From: an uncultured Methylococcaceae bacterium
GTDB taxonomy: Bacteria; Pseudomonadota; Gammaproteobacteria; Methylococcales; Methylomonadaceae
Length of the DNA stretch: 64,000 bases
Assembly (NCBI GenBank): GCA_903938485.1
Contig: CAJADF010000108.1
Location: forward strand, 92,676 to 156,675
Direction: 5' to 3'
Below, piece after piece: positions 19,666 through 30,444 of the stretch. Below the pieces are notes generated by a model. That model was not told where the DNA came from. It worked only from the letters and a program-made list of their open reading frames with translations, and did not search any database. The position numbers and the translations under genes are program-made. How positions within the stretch are numbered: position 1 is the stretch's first letter; each line of letters starts with the position of its first letter.

Positions 19666-22600
19666 TTAGGGCGCTTGTCTTATCGCCCCTAAACCATTTG
19701 GTTTTTTAACGACCTGTAACTGAGCTTTAAAGCGTTTATGAACGGCTTCAACGTGCGAGATAACCCCGACTGTTTTACCATGTGTATGAAGGTTTTCTAA
19801 AGTACTTATCACCGTATAAAGCGCATCAGCATCTAAATTTCCAAACCCCTCATCTAAGAATAATGAATCAACCGATCGACCGTTATTAGCTAATTCCGAT
19901 AAACCTAAGGCTAGTGCTAAACTGACAACAAAACTCTCACCACCCGATAAAGTTTTGGGTAAGCGTCTTACATTCGCTTGATAAGTATCTTCAACCTCTA
20001 GTGCAAAGCCTTGTTCACTATGCGCCTGGCGTAAATAGTAGCGCCCACTAATTTTCTCTAAAAGGGTATTGGTTTGAGTCAATAACTTATCAGCCAATTG
20101 AGTTTGCACGCGTCTTCTAAAGGCCATTCCATTTTCAGCATTAATTAAGGCCACGTCAGCAATATAGGTCTTAGCGGCCACTTCTAATTGCTGTAGACGC
20201 TCTAAAACATCAGTATGAGTCACTTGATTCTGGGCGTGCTCCCCTAAAACTCGCTCTAAATGATCAATCTCCATGCGGGTGATAGTCACTTTTTCAGTTT
20301 GATTTTTTATCGCTTGCTCAAGCTCTAATGAGTTTAATAAGCCATCAGCAGATGCTGCGTAAGCTTCATCTAACTGTACTTGTAAATTTATTATTTCTTG
20401 GTTTTTTGTCTGCAACTGTTGAGATAAAGCGGCTTGTTGACGCTCTATTTCTATTTGATTTTCCATAAACTCAAGCACTTTACTAATTTCCTGCAAACTA
20501 GCAAAAGACGTCTGTGCTACTTTTTCTTGAATGATTTTTTGTAACTGGTCCAAATCAACAGCTAAACTCGTTAAAAGCTGTTCTTGTTCAGCTATCAATT
20601 TTTGTTTTTCTATTAAACCTAAATGCAGTCCTATAGTTTCTTGTGTTTGCAACTGCACACTTAACTGTTCTATCTGCTCATTAAAACGAGAAATTTCTTC
20701 CTTACAAAGCACTTGTTTCTCTTGCAAGGCCTGACGTTCTTCAATTAAGGATTTGTGCCGATAACTATAAGTATGGTACTCCTGGCGACGCAGGTTCAAC
20801 TTATCAAACAAAGCATCTTCTTGGCCTTTAGTCGGCATTTTTTCACCAAAAACAGCTAACTGCAGAACAACCTTCTCTGTTAACTGCTGCTCAAGCGCTT
20901 GGTTAGTTGCCAAAGCATTTTGTAAATCAAGCTGTTCTTGTGAAATACCTTCGACATCTGGGCCTAATTGAGCTTTATTAGCCAACAACTGCTCGATAGT
21001 CAGTTCACCTTTCGCAATTAAATCAGTGTTTTTTGTAATAGAGAGCTGTTTAGCACTGATTTTAGTAGTAAGATTCGAAATTTCCGTTAACTCTTCGCTC
21101 GCTTGTTGTAGCAGATCTTTAATCAAACTGAGATTGTCAATTGTCAATTCTTTACTTGCACAATTAAGACGATTTACTTGATTTAACCACTGTGCTCTTA
21201 ATTGTGCAGATTCAGTTTGCTTAGCCGTATTATTAGCCATATTTCTGCGAGCCGCATTAATCTTAAAATTAACCTGGCTGATTGTTTCCTTCAACTGGCG
21301 AATTTTGGCTTTTTGATCTACCAAGGCCTGCTTAGAGTTACTAATAATTGGTGGGAATTTAGCGTAAGGATGTTGTAAAGCACCACATAAAGCGCAAGGT
21401 TTGCCATGCACTAAATGTACCCTGTCTGGCGTTAATTTTTTTAAAAGTCCTTCATAAATAATTGCTGTTTCTAAAGTCGTTTTAATATTTTCTTCGCGTT
21501 TAAAGTCTTGCTGCAGTTTTTCCAACTCTAACGTTAATTCATCCGCATCATATTCTGGCGCTTCTTTATTTTTAAACCATGAAAAAAAACCCGTCTGGCC
21601 AGACAGTTTTTCATGCTTTAAGGCAAGGTTATAAAGTACTTGAAATTCCTTAACACGTTCGTTTTGATCTTGCTTTAATGATTCAAGATGAGCAAGAGTA
21701 TTACCTTGTAATAATTCAATTAACTCTTTTTCATCTAACGCTATCTGAGCCTTAGATTCAACTTGTCTAGCCTGCTGTTTAGCGAGAGCAGTGCTATTGT
21801 TTTGCACAGCCGCCGAAGTTTTTTTGGATTGTTTACTAAAAACTTTAATTTGGTTGTTTAAACTAGTAATCTCCGCTCTTAATTTCTTTAATTTACCAAT
21901 TTCTGGCAACTCAGTTAACAAAACCTCATCTAATTGATGATCATCTAACCAAGCCGAAACCTGAGTAAATGCTAGTTCTTTTTGGGCAGATTGCTCAGAT
22001 AATGAGTTCCAATGATCGAGTTCTGTCTGCCTATTTAAAGTCAATTGATCAAGCTGTAACCTGACATTTTCTACTGTTTTCTGTTGCTCGTAAAACGTAT
22101 GCTTGGCTAAGCTTTCTGGCGGCACGGGGACATTAGCCACTTGCGTCCGTAAAAATGTCATTTCCTCTTTTAAAGCACTTAAATCCACTTTAGCTTGGGC
22201 TATCTGAGTAGTTTTATCATCAATGCCAACAATATCATCTTTAAAAATCAAGACCTCCTGCCCGAGTCTAATTTTATCTAGACCTTCTTGAGTATCATCA
22301 ATTTGACGCTGAATTTTTTCTAGGTGCTGTTCTTGTTCGGTGATTTGCTTTTTAATAGCCCCAATATTGCCTAGCAACGCTTGTTGTTGCAATAAGGTTT
22401 GCTGTTCTTGCTGCAAGTCGCTTAGTTGCTCTTTAAAATCAATTAAATCTTGTTCACTGGCCTCATGCTTTTCAGGAGACATAAACTGAATAGTCAGCAA
22501 TTGCTGTCTTAAAAAATCCAATTCTTTTTGCGTAGATAAAGCCTTATCTAAAACGTCTTTTTTATAGTCGCTATAGATATCCGCACTAACAATCTTTTCT

Positions 22601-23109
22601 AAGATGTCCATACGCTCATTATCTAGCGCATTTAAAAAGGCTGAAAAATCGCCTTGTGCCAACATGATAGAACGCGTGAAATTACGAAAATTCATTCCCG
22701 TAACTTCCGTTATTTTTTGACAAACCAGTTGGGGCGTATCTGCCAAAACCATTTCATCAGACAAGCGAACCAACTGCATTTGTGGCGCAAATAATTCTCC
22801 CGTTGCATCTCCGTCAGTTCTCTCTATAAACCAACCCGATTTATACCTTTCACCATCAACTGCAAACTCAACAACAGCAAACGATTCCGACGTATGATGC
22901 GTCATTACAAAATTTGCAGGTCGATTAAAGCGAAATGTTTCACCATATAACCCTAAAGTAATCACATCTAAAATGCTGGATTTACCTGAACCGTTAGGAC
23001 CCGTAATTGCAAAAACGCCCGTCTCAGAAAAAGGCGCTTGTTGAAAATCAACCTGATTTTCACCCTCTAATGAATTGATGTTTTTGAAATATAAAGTGAG
23101 TATCTTCAT
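19666..23109 (-). CDS. sbcC: Exonuclease subunit SbcC-like SMC/AAA ATPase
   Basis: 1147 aa; N-terminal ITGPNGSGKSSILD Walker A, central coiled coil with CALC (CxxC) hook, C-terminal LSGGESFVVSLALALGLSELA and LFLDEGFGNLD. Confidence 0.93.
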   Translation of the reverse strand: MKILTLYFKNINSLEGENQVDFQQAPFSETGVFAITGPNGSGKSSILDVITLGLYGETFRFNRPANFVMTHHTSESFAVVEFAVDGERYKSGWFIERTDGDATGELFAPQMQLVRLSDEMVLADTPQLVCQKITEVTGMNFRNFTRSIMLAQGDFSAFLNALDNERMDILEKIVSADIYSDYKKDVLDKALSTQKELDFLRQQLLTIQFMSPEKHEASEQDLIDFKEQLSDLQQEQQTLLQQQALLGNIGAIKKQITEQEQHLEKIQRQIDDTQEGLDKIRLGQEVLIFKDDIVGIDDKTTQIAQAKVDLSALKEEMTFLRTQVANVPVPPESLAKHTFYEQQKTVENVRLQLDQLTLNRQTELDHWNSLSEQSAQKELAFTQVSAWLDDHQLDEVLLTELPEIGKLKKLRAEITSLNNQIKVFSKQSKKTSAAVQNNSTALAKQQARQVESKAQIALDEKELIELLQGNTLAHLESLKQDQNERVKEFQVLYNLALKHEKLSGQTGFFSWFKNKEAPEYDADELTLELEKLQQDFKREENIKTTLETAIIYEGLLKKLTPDRVHLVHGKPCALCGALQHPYAKFPPIISNSKQALVDQKAKIRQLKETISQVNFKINAARRNMANNTAKQTESAQLRAQWLNQVNRLNCASKELTIDNLSLIKDLLQQASEELTEISNLTTKISAKQLSITKNTDLIAKGELTIEQLLANKAQLGPDVEGISQEQLDLQNALATNQALEQQLTEKVVLQLAVFGEKMPTKGQEDALFDKLNLRRQEYHTYSYRHKSLIEERQALQEKQVLCKEEISRFNEQIEQLSVQLQTQETIGLHLGLIEKQKLIAEQEQLLTSLAVDLDQLQKIIQEKVAQTSFASLQEISKVLEFMENQIEIERQQAALSQQLQTKNQEIINLQVQLDEAYAASADGLLNSLELEQAIKNQTEKVTITRMEIDHLERVLGEHAQNQVTHTDVLERLQQLEVAAKTYIADVALINAENGMAFRRRVQTQLADKLLTQTNTLLEKISGRYYLRQAHSEQGFALEVEDTYQANVRRLPKTLSGGESFVVSLALALGLSELANNGRSVDSLFLDEGFGNLDADALYTVISTLENLHTHGKTVGVISHVEAVHKRFKAQLQVVKKPNGLGAIRQAP

Positions 23110-23233
23110 AACTGTTAGTTTTATACGGTAAAGTACTCAGTGGCCAGTAAAATCATTGACACTTTGAGGCATAATTTATAGACCGACATGATACACGAAG
23201 GCGCTGTTTGAGAAAACCGCAGTCAATCCTCTC

Positions 23234-24598
23234 TTACAATTCATCCAGTAAGCGTTGATAAATGCCTCCAAAACTACCATTACTCATTAAAACAAAATGA
23301 CCACCAGCACAGGCCTCTACTTTTAACTTTGCAATAATGGCATCAATCGAATGATAAATTTCAATATTATCCGCATATTGAGTCAGCTTGCTTAAATCCC
23401 AATCGAGATTTTGCGGCTGATACATAATCGCTAAATCAGCTTGTGCTAATGATTTTGCTAAGGTTTCTGTATGAATGCCTAAACGCATCGTGTTTGATCT
23501 AGGCTCTACAATAGCAAGAATACGCGACTCACCCACTTGCTTACGTAACCCATCTAAAGTAGTAGCAATTGCCGTAGGGTGATGTGCAAAATCGTCATAT
23601 ATAGTCACACCATTAATAGTCGCCAATACCTCCATACGACGTTTTACATTAACAAACTGACCCAACGCCGCAATGGCATCTTTAGGCAATATACCGATAT
23701 GATTTGCTGCAGTTATGGCTGATAAGGCGTTATAAACATTATGCGCACCCGTTAATGTCCAATCTACAATGCCTTGTTCGTTACCTTCAAATAGCACTGC
23801 AAATTGACTTCCATCCGGCTTTAATAAATTTGCATTCCAAGTTGCAGCGCCATCAATGGATGTATTTTCTACTGGTGTCCAGCACCCCATGGCCAATACA
23901 TCATTAATATTGTCGTCCGATTCTGGACTAATAATTAACCCTTCACCAGGAATGGTTCTAACCAAATGGTGAAATTGGCGTTTAATCGCGTCAAGATCTG
24001 GAAATATATCTGCGTGATCAAACTCCAAATTATTAAGAATGGCAGTTCGCGGTCGATAGTGTACAAACTTTGAGCGTTTATCAAAAAAAGCAGAATCATA
24101 TTCATCCGCTTCTATAACAAAAAAACCTGATTTATTTTCTGCGCCGCCATCTAAACGGGCAGAAATACCAAAATTTAAGGGAATTCCGCCAATTAAAAAA
24201 CCTGGATTAAAGCCTTGATGCTCCAATATCCAACTTAACATACTAGATGTTGTCGTTTTACCATGAGTACCCGCCACACCTAAAACCCATTTGTCGTGAA
24301 GAACATGTTCAGCTAGCCATTGTGGGCCAGACACATAATTTAGCCCCCTATTTAAAACTTCTTCAACTTCTGGATTTCCTCGAGATAAAGCATTACCAAT
24401 AATCACCAAATCTGGATTACTATCTAAATTCTCAATTCGATAGCCGTTCATCAACTCAATACCTTGCTCCTCTAATTGGGTGCTCATAGGTGGATAAACA
24501 TTTTGATCCGAACCACTCACTTCATAACCCATTTGTCTAGCGATAACAGCCAGACCCCCCATAAAAGTTCCGCAAATACCTAAAATGTGAATACGCAA
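23234..24598 (-). CDS. mpl: UDP-N-acetylmuramate:L-alanyl-gamma-D-glutamyl-meso-diaminopimelate ligase
   Basis: 454 aa; MRIHILGICGTFMGGLAVIARQMGYEVSGSDQNVYPPMSTQLE, GTHGKTTTSSML, YDDFAHHPTA. Confidence 0.95.
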   Translation of the reverse strand: MRIHILGICGTFMGGLAVIARQMGYEVSGSDQNVYPPMSTQLEEQGIELMNGYRIENLDSNPDLVIIGNALSRGNPEVEEVLNRGLNYVSGPQWLAEHVLHDKWVLGVAGTHGKTTTSSMLSWILEHQGFNPGFLIGGIPLNFGISARLDGGAENKSGFFVIEADEYDSAFFDKRSKFVHYRPRTAILNNLEFDHADIFPDLDAIKRQFHHLVRTIPGEGLIISPESDDNINDVLAMGCWTPVENTSIDGAATWNANLLKPDGSQFAVLFEGNEQGIVDWTLTGAHNVYNALSAITAANHIGILPKDAIAALGQFVNVKRRMEVLATINGVTIYDDFAHHPTAIATTLDGLRKQVGESRILAIVEPRSNTMRLGIHTETLAKSLAQADLAIMYQPQNLDWDLSKLTQYADNIEIYHSIDAIIAKLKVEACAGGHFVLMSNGSFGGIYQRLLDEL

Positions 24599-24736
24599 TG
24601 TCTTGTCCTAATAAATGTAAATTGTAATAGTTTTTATACGCTTAATGGCTGCATCAAAATACATGCTTGCGTTTACCATTAAGTTACGATGAAATAATCA
24701 TGAAAAAAATCTATATTATTTATATATCATCCGATA

Positions 24737-25114
24737 ATGACTGAGAAAAACAAAATTATAGTTGAAGCAACGCCCTATTTTATTGCTGAACAATCAGCAC
24801 CCGAAGAAGATAAATATGTTTTTGCCTATACCATTTCCATCACGAACCACGGCTCTGTTGCTGCAAAATTGCTAAACCGTTATTGGTTAATAACAGATTC
24901 TAATGGCAAGTTGCAAGAAGTTAGAGGCGACGGAGTTATAGGCGAACAGCCCTATCTTAAACCGGGCGATACCTTCCGTTATACTAGTGGAGCAATTATA
25001 GAAACCGCCGTTGGCACCATGCAAGGACTCTATACCATGCAACCAGATGAAGGCGAAAACTTTAACGCTACTATACCAAAATTTACTTTGTCTATTCCTA
25101 GGACGTTACACTAA
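24737..25114 (+). CDS. apaG: Co2+/Mg2+ efflux protein ApaG
   Basis: 125 aa; YTISITNHGSVAAKLLNRYWLITDSNGKLQEVRGDGVIGEQPYLKPGDTFRYTSGAIIETAVGTMQGLY. Confidence 0.96.
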   Translation: MTEKNKIIVEATPYFIAEQSAPEEDKYVFAYTISITNHGSVAAKLLNRYWLITDSNGKLQEVRGDGVIGEQPYLKPGDTFRYTSGAIIETAVGTMQGLYTMQPDEGENFNATIPKFTLSIPRTLH

Positions 25115-25118
25115 TTAA

Positions 25119-25970
25119 ATGTCTATCTACGCAATTGGCGATATTCAAGGCTGTTATGATGATTTATTACGGCTCTTAGATACTATTTCATTTAATGAAA
25201 ATTCTGATCAGCTTTGGTTTGCGGGAGACCTCGTTAATAGAGGTCCAAAATCACTGGAAACCTTACGATTTGTTAAATCACTTGGGAATGCTGCAGTCAC
25301 CGTATTAGGTAATCACGACATGCACTTACTAGCGGCCTCTTGCTTACCGAAAGTGGCCGATAAAAAAAGCACGCTATGTCCCGTTCTTGAAGCACCGGAT
25401 AGAGATGAATTGATTAATTGGCTTAGACATCAAGTGTTATTTCATCATAACGAAGATTTCTGTTTGTTACATGCAGGTTTACCGCCGCAATGGGATTTTA
25501 AAACTACCAAAAAGATGGCAAACCTAGTAGAGAAAACACTTAGAAGTGATGATTACCCATTATTTCTTAAACAAATGTATGGAAATAAACCTTATATTTG
25601 GTCTAGCAATTTAAAAGGTTACGCCAAACTAAGGTTTATTATTAACTGCTTTACACGCATGAGATATTGCGATGTAAATGGTCGACTCGATTTTGCTAAT
25701 AGCGGTCCACTAGGCTCCCAACCCAAAACTTTAGTACCTTGGTTTGAAGCACCAAAACGAAAAAATGCTGACATGCGAATCATCTTTGGACATTGGTCAA
25801 CATTAGGTTATTACGAGGGTCCTAACTGTTATGCCATTGATACCGGTTGTTTATGGGGAGGGCAATTAACCGCACTTAAATTAGATAATCCAATACAGCG
25901 CATCAGTATCGCCTGCCCTGGTGCAAAGAAACCCAATAAAAGTTATATTATATCTAACAGCAATGCATAA
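25119..25970 (+). CDS. apaH: Symmetrical bis(5'-nucleosyl)-tetraphosphatase
   Basis: 283 aa; IGDIQGCYDD, GDLVNRGPKSLETLRF, VLGNHDMHLLA, FGHWSTLG. Confidence 0.96.
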   Translation: MSIYAIGDIQGCYDDLLRLLDTISFNENSDQLWFAGDLVNRGPKSLETLRFVKSLGNAAVTVLGNHDMHLLAASCLPKVADKKSTLCPVLEAPDRDELINWLRHQVLFHHNEDFCLLHAGLPPQWDFKTTKKMANLVEKTLRSDDYPLFLKQMYGNKPYIWSSNLKGYAKLRFIINCFTRMRYCDVNGRLDFANSGPLGSQPKTLVPWFEAPKRKNADMRIIFGHWSTLGYYEGPNCYAIDTGCLWGGQLTALKLDNPIQRISIACPGAKKPNKSYIISNSNA

Positions 25971-25977
25971 TTAGCTT

Positions 25978-27282
25978 TCAATGGTTATGGATAAGCAACC
26001 TGGCAGCTGATTTGCCACGCGTTTCTTGCACTTGAGTTAAAGACAATAAACCCAAAATAAAAAACACTAAAGTGGACATTAGAGATAAACGATGATTACC
26101 ATTGCTTAAATAGTTAATCAACCCATAAGTCAATGGGCCGACAATCGCTGATAATCTATTAACCAAACCCCATAGGCCTAAAAACTCTCCCGCTCTATCA
26201 TCTGGAGAAAACTTACTCACTAACGCTCGACCAATAGACTGACTTGCACCCATTGCCAAGCCAATTACGTTCCCAACTATCCACATATCCGAAGACTTAG
26301 TGGCATTAATCGTGATAATAATCGCAAGTATCCAAATAAGCAATGTAATTGCCAAAGTAGGTACTGAACCTATTTTATCTTGTAAATGTCCACAAATTAA
26401 TGCGCCAATCGCCGCCGTCACATTAACTACCATAATTAACATAATTAAAGATTGAGTATCAAAACCCATCACTTCCTGAGCATATATTGCAGCCAACACA
26501 ATAACAGTACTCACACCCGATTGATAAATTCCTAACGTGATTAAAAACCACAATAAATCTTTAAATCGAGCTGCGTCTTTAAAAGTCTGTCTTAAACGGC
26601 CTAAACTCACCTTAATACTTGATTGATTTTTATCCCAAACAACGGGTAGAGCACGCTCTTTAAGCCAGATAAAGGTAGGTGTCGCTGTCAACGCAAAAAT
26701 ACTTGCGGTAATGAGTAATGAAACGGGTACAAAGTGTGTTGCTGTTAAGCCTTTCTGCTTAGCCCATGTAATGTAAGCTAAACAAATGCCTAAGGTTAAT
26801 AAACCTCCAAAATAACCTAACCCCCAACCATAACCCGATAACTTGCCTCTATTTTCTTCTGATGTTAATTCCGGTAAAAAGGCGGCTATTAAGTTCTCAC
26901 CTGTTGCAAACATAATCGCTGAAACAATCACTAAAAAGATCCCTAAATTGATATCACCAGGCCCAACCAAAGCTAAGAGTGCCGTAGCCAAAATACAACC
27001 TATAGAGGAAATTAATAAAAATAATTTCTTGCACGCATAATGATCAGCCAAAGCACCTAGTAATGGCCCACTCATCATCACTACAAAATTAGCCACTCCC
27101 ATCGCTAATGACCATAACAACGTTGATAACCCCGGCATTAATCCTTGATCTGTATCTGCAACCACACCAACAAAATAGGCACTAAATATAGTTGTTTGCA
27201 CAACCGTCGTATAACCTGAGTTAGCAAAATCATAAAAAGCCCATGCCCATAATTCTTTAGGAGTTGCTTTTGTATCTATCAT
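25978..27282 (-). CDS. MFS transporter (UMF1 / Atg22-like family)
   Basis: 434 aa; ELWAWAFYDFANSGYTTVVQTTIFSAYF N-terminus and 12 hydrophobic segments. Confidence 0.85.
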   Translation of the reverse strand: MIDTKATPKELWAWAFYDFANSGYTTVVQTTIFSAYFVGVVADTDQGLMPGLSTLLWSLAMGVANFVVMMSGPLLGALADHYACKKLFLLISSIGCILATALLALVGPGDINLGIFLVIVSAIMFATGENLIAAFLPELTSEENRGKLSGYGWGLGYFGGLLTLGICLAYITWAKQKGLTATHFVPVSLLITASIFALTATPTFIWLKERALPVVWDKNQSSIKVSLGRLRQTFKDAARFKDLLWFLITLGIYQSGVSTVIVLAAIYAQEVMGFDTQSLIMLIMVVNVTAAIGALICGHLQDKIGSVPTLAITLLIWILAIIITINATKSSDMWIVGNVIGLAMGASQSIGRALVSKFSPDDRAGEFLGLWGLVNRLSAIVGPLTYGLINYLSNGNHRLSLMSTLVFFILGLLSLTQVQETRGKSAARLLIHNH

Positions 27283-27339
27283 ATTGTGTACCTTAAAAGC
27301 GTCTTAATCGTAAAGCTAATCAAACTAACATCAATGAAT

Positions 27340-28014
27340 CTAAATTTTAACCTCATCGAAACTTAGCGCTTGTTGATGTTCAGTCTTTATATCCTTAACA
27401 CCTTCTCTAGTTATCCAAAAAGTTTGCATTCCTATTGCTTTAGCTGCATCTAATTCTTCTTTAATATCAGATAAAAACAACAATTGCTCAGCGGGCAAAC
27501 CAATTTGCTCAACTATTTTTGCATAAGATAGAGACTCTCTTTTTCCACCGATATGCGTATCAAAATAACCAGAAAATAATGGGGTTAAATCTCCATACTC
27601 TGTATAACCGAATAACAATTTCTGAGCATACACGGAGCCTGAAGAGTAAACGTATAAACCTTGACCTTCAGACTTCCATAAGCGTAAGTTATCTACCGCA
27701 TCCTGATAAACATGGCCTTTAAAATCACCTTGTTTATATCCTGATTCCCATATCAAACCTTGTAAAGACTTGAGAGGAGTCACTTTTTTATCTTCATCAA
27801 TCCATTGAATAAGCTGAGTAATAGCTTGCTCAATATCTAACGATTTACTCACCTCTTTAGCAACATCTACAAGTATTTCATTTATTGCAACTGTCTGAGT
27901 TCGTGCTCTGACATAATCAGCTAAATGAAGCCTAGCGTATGGAAATAAAACATCTTTAACGAATGACAGCGAAGAAGTTGTGCCTTCAATATCAGTAATA
28001 ATAGCTTTTATCAT
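27340..28014 (-). CDS. mtnC: Acireductone synthase (enolase-phosphatase E1)
   Basis: 224 aa; TDIEGTTSSLSFVKDVLFPYA, YVYSSGSVYAQKLLFG; in an mtnBDC cluster. Confidence 0.95.
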   Translation of the reverse strand: MIKAIITDIEGTTSSLSFVKDVLFPYARLHLADYVRARTQTVAINEILVDVAKEVSKSLDIEQAITQLIQWIDEDKKVTPLKSLQGLIWESGYKQGDFKGHVYQDAVDNLRLWKSEGQGLYVYSSGSVYAQKLLFGYTEYGDLTPLFSGYFDTHIGGKRESLSYAKIVEQIGLPAEQLLFLSDIKEELDAAKAIGMQTFWITREGVKDIKTEHQQALSFDEVKI

Positions 28015-28568
28015 AGCGAAGCCACATAACTATCAAAATTTGGGAAGGTTTTAGCTAAATCACTGCCTGTAAATTTAGCCACCCAACCATCTGGCGTAGT
28101 AAATAATCTGATACAAGTAAACTTAGGATTTTCACCCATATCAAACCAATGGGGTGTGTTGGCCGGCACACTAATGAGATCGCCCTGTTCACAAAGCACC
28201 GCAAAGACTTTATTGTTTACATGCAAATAAAATAGGCCACGACCTTCCACAAAAAATCGTACTTCAAAGTCTTCGTGCTCATGCTCCGCTAAAAACTTTT
28301 GTCTGAATATTGCTCTATCAGGATGATCAGGGGTTAAGTTCATCACATCAACCGATTGAAAGCCACAATCCACTTTTAACTTATTTATTGAAGTTTCATA
28401 AGCTGCTAAAACGGCAACCTGATCTGCATCACTTGCTAATTGCTGTTCGCTAGCCCATTGTTCAAACTGCACGCCAATCTGCTTTAGATGACCTTGAATA
28501 GCAGTAAAATCGGTAAAAAGCTCACCCTGTTGAGGTTGATTATCTGGATAAATAGTCAGTGCAGTCAT
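28011..28568 (-). CDS. mtnD: Acireductone dioxygenase
   Basis: 185 aa; HEHEDFEVRFFVEGRGLFYLH cupin metal-binding motif. Confidence 0.95.
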   Translation of the reverse strand: MTALTIYPDNQPQQGELFTDFTAIQGHLKQIGVQFEQWASEQQLASDADQVAVLAAYETSINKLKVDCGFQSVDVMNLTPDHPDRAIFRQKFLAEHEHEDFEVRFFVEGRGLFYLHVNNKVFAVLCEQGDLISVPANTPHWFDMGENPKFTCIRLFTTPDGWVAKFTGSDLAKTFPNFDSYVASL

Positions 28569-29185
28569 TAATTTTTAACTCCATGTAGGCGTAATTCACA
28601 TTCAAATAAAAAGTCCAAGGCTTCTAGATAGCGTAAAGCCTCATCTGTTGATCGCCCCCAAGTATATAAGCCATGACCGGCGATGATATAAGCATAACAA
28701 TTATTATTTTTTGCTAAATAATCCTCTACAACACTTGATAATCTGGAGATGTCTTGGTCATTAGCAAAGATTGGCACAATAATCTTCGTTTCATGGGTAT
28801 TAATGCAATTAAAGGCTTTTAATAATTCATAATCTTCTAAAATAATTTTTGTCTTAAATATTTTAGAAATTAACGTGGCATTCAATGAGTGGGGATGCAA
28901 TATTGACTGAATGTCTGAATAATGCTTATATAGGGAAGTATGTAGCAACGTTTCAGCAGAAGGTTTTTTACCATCTAATGATTGGGCTGCCGCATCAATC
29001 AACATAATGTCGTCTATCTCTAATCGGCCTTTATGCTTGCCTGAAACGGTAATCGCAATAGTGCCGTTAGGTAGTCGGATAGAAAAATTGCCGCTGGTTG
29101 CTGGAACCCAAGCCTTACTATCAATAAAGCGGCCGGCTGCAATCAGTTGTTGAGCAGCATTAAAAAATGCATCGTTATTATTCAT
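28568..29185 (-). CDS. mtnB: Methylthioribulose-1-phosphate dehydratase
   Basis: 205 aa class II aldolase fold; WVPATSGNFSIRL, ILHPHSLNAT, IAGHGLYTWG. Confidence 0.94.
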   Translation of the reverse strand: MNNNDAFFNAAQQLIAAGRFIDSKAWVPATSGNFSIRLPNGTIAITVSGKHKGRLEIDDIMLIDAAAQSLDGKKPSAETLLHTSLYKHYSDIQSILHPHSLNATLISKIFKTKIILEDYELLKAFNCINTHETKIIVPIFANDQDISRLSSVVEDYLAKNNNCYAYIIAGHGLYTWGRSTDEALRYLEALDFLFECELRLHGVKN

Positions 29186-29250
29186 TTACTTTAATTTCAC
29201 TTAAATAGTTTTACAGTGCACCACAAAATCACTCATTAATAAGGTACTTT

Positions 29251-30264
29251 ATGCAGCATTTTCGTCTTTCTTTTATCATTACGACCATTTCTTTAGCAAT
29301 TGCCGTTTATTGGGGTGGCCCAATGGGCGCGTTCATCGCGCTTATTTTAGGTGTACTTGAAGTGAGTTTATCATTTGATAATGCGGTTGTGAACGCATCC
29401 ATATTAAAACGCATGGATGAGCGTTGGCAACAGTACTTCTTAACTTGGGGTATTTTAATCGCTGTTTTTGGGATGCGCTTATTATTTCCAATTTTAATTG
29501 TTAACGTTGCCACCGGCATTGATTTTATTGGTGTTGCCAACATGGCTTTACATGACCCAACTACGTATGCCCACCACCTTGAAGAATCACATGTACAAAT
29601 AGCTGCATTTGGTGGCATGTTCTTATTAATGGTGTTTTTCTCTTTTATCTTTGATGAAGGTAAAGAATTACATTGGTTAGGTTACATAGAAAAAAAACTA
29701 TCAGATTTTGGAAAATTAGAATCTATTGAAATTATATTAGCCCTTGGTGTTTTATTATTTGGCCAAAGTTGGTTACCTGAAGAAGTCCGTTTCAAAGCTT
29801 TAGTTGCTGGAATTTCAGGGGTCATACTGTATGTTATTGTTGATAGCTTATCCGCTTTATTTGAAGATGAAGAAAAAGGAGAAGAAGTATCAGATGCAAT
29901 TAAAAGAGGTAGCGTCATGAGCTTTTTGTATTTAGAGGTTTTAGATGCATCATTCTCATTTGATGGTGTAATTGGTGCATTCGCTATTACCCAAGATGTA
30001 ATCATTATCATGCTAGGTTTAGCAATTGGAGCTATGTTTGTAAGAAGCTTGACTGTCTATTTAGTACGTAAAGGTACTTTAGATGAATATGTTTTTTTAG
30101 AACACGGCGCTCATTACGCCATTGGATCTCTAGCCACTATTATGTTGTTAAGCATGAAAATTGAGATTTCTGAAGTTATTACCGGACTCATCGGTGCGGT
30201 TATGATTGGTTTATCGGTTTTATCGTCAATATTTTATAAAAAGAAATTAGCTTTATTAGATTAA
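29251..30264 (+). CDS. DUF475 (TerC-related) membrane protein
   Basis: 337 aa; LEVSLSFDNAVVNASILKRMDERWQQYFLTWGI and LEVLDASFSFDGVIGAFAI duplicated TerC-like motifs. Confidence 0.9.
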   Translation: MQHFRLSFIITTISLAIAVYWGGPMGAFIALILGVLEVSLSFDNAVVNASILKRMDERWQQYFLTWGILIAVFGMRLLFPILIVNVATGIDFIGVANMALHDPTTYAHHLEESHVQIAAFGGMFLLMVFFSFIFDEGKELHWLGYIEKKLSDFGKLESIEIILALGVLLFGQSWLPEEVRFKALVAGISGVILYVIVDSLSALFEDEEKGEEVSDAIKRGSVMSFLYLEVLDASFSFDGVIGAFAITQDVIIIMLGLAIGAMFVRSLTVYLVRKGTLDEYVFLEHGAHYAIGSLATIMLLSMKIEISEVITGLIGAVMIGLSVLSSIFYKKKLALLD

Positions 30265-30444
30265 ATGCTAGACATTAATAGAAAATAAAGATCTGTCCTT
30301 AAATTGAGAATATTGCTTTATGGCTTTGATACAAAGCAGTGTAATTAAATCTAGAATAGATTATAAAATTTAAATGCTAAATTATAAATCGGCTGTAAAA
30401 TGCCAATTTGTAAATTATTATCTTTTATTCAACACGGAAACATC

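Noticed and set aside
29186-29250. Possible SAM riboswitch upstream of mtnBDC
   Set aside because: The region between mtnB and the divergent DUF475 gene is only 65 bp and shows no recognisable SAM aptamer elements.
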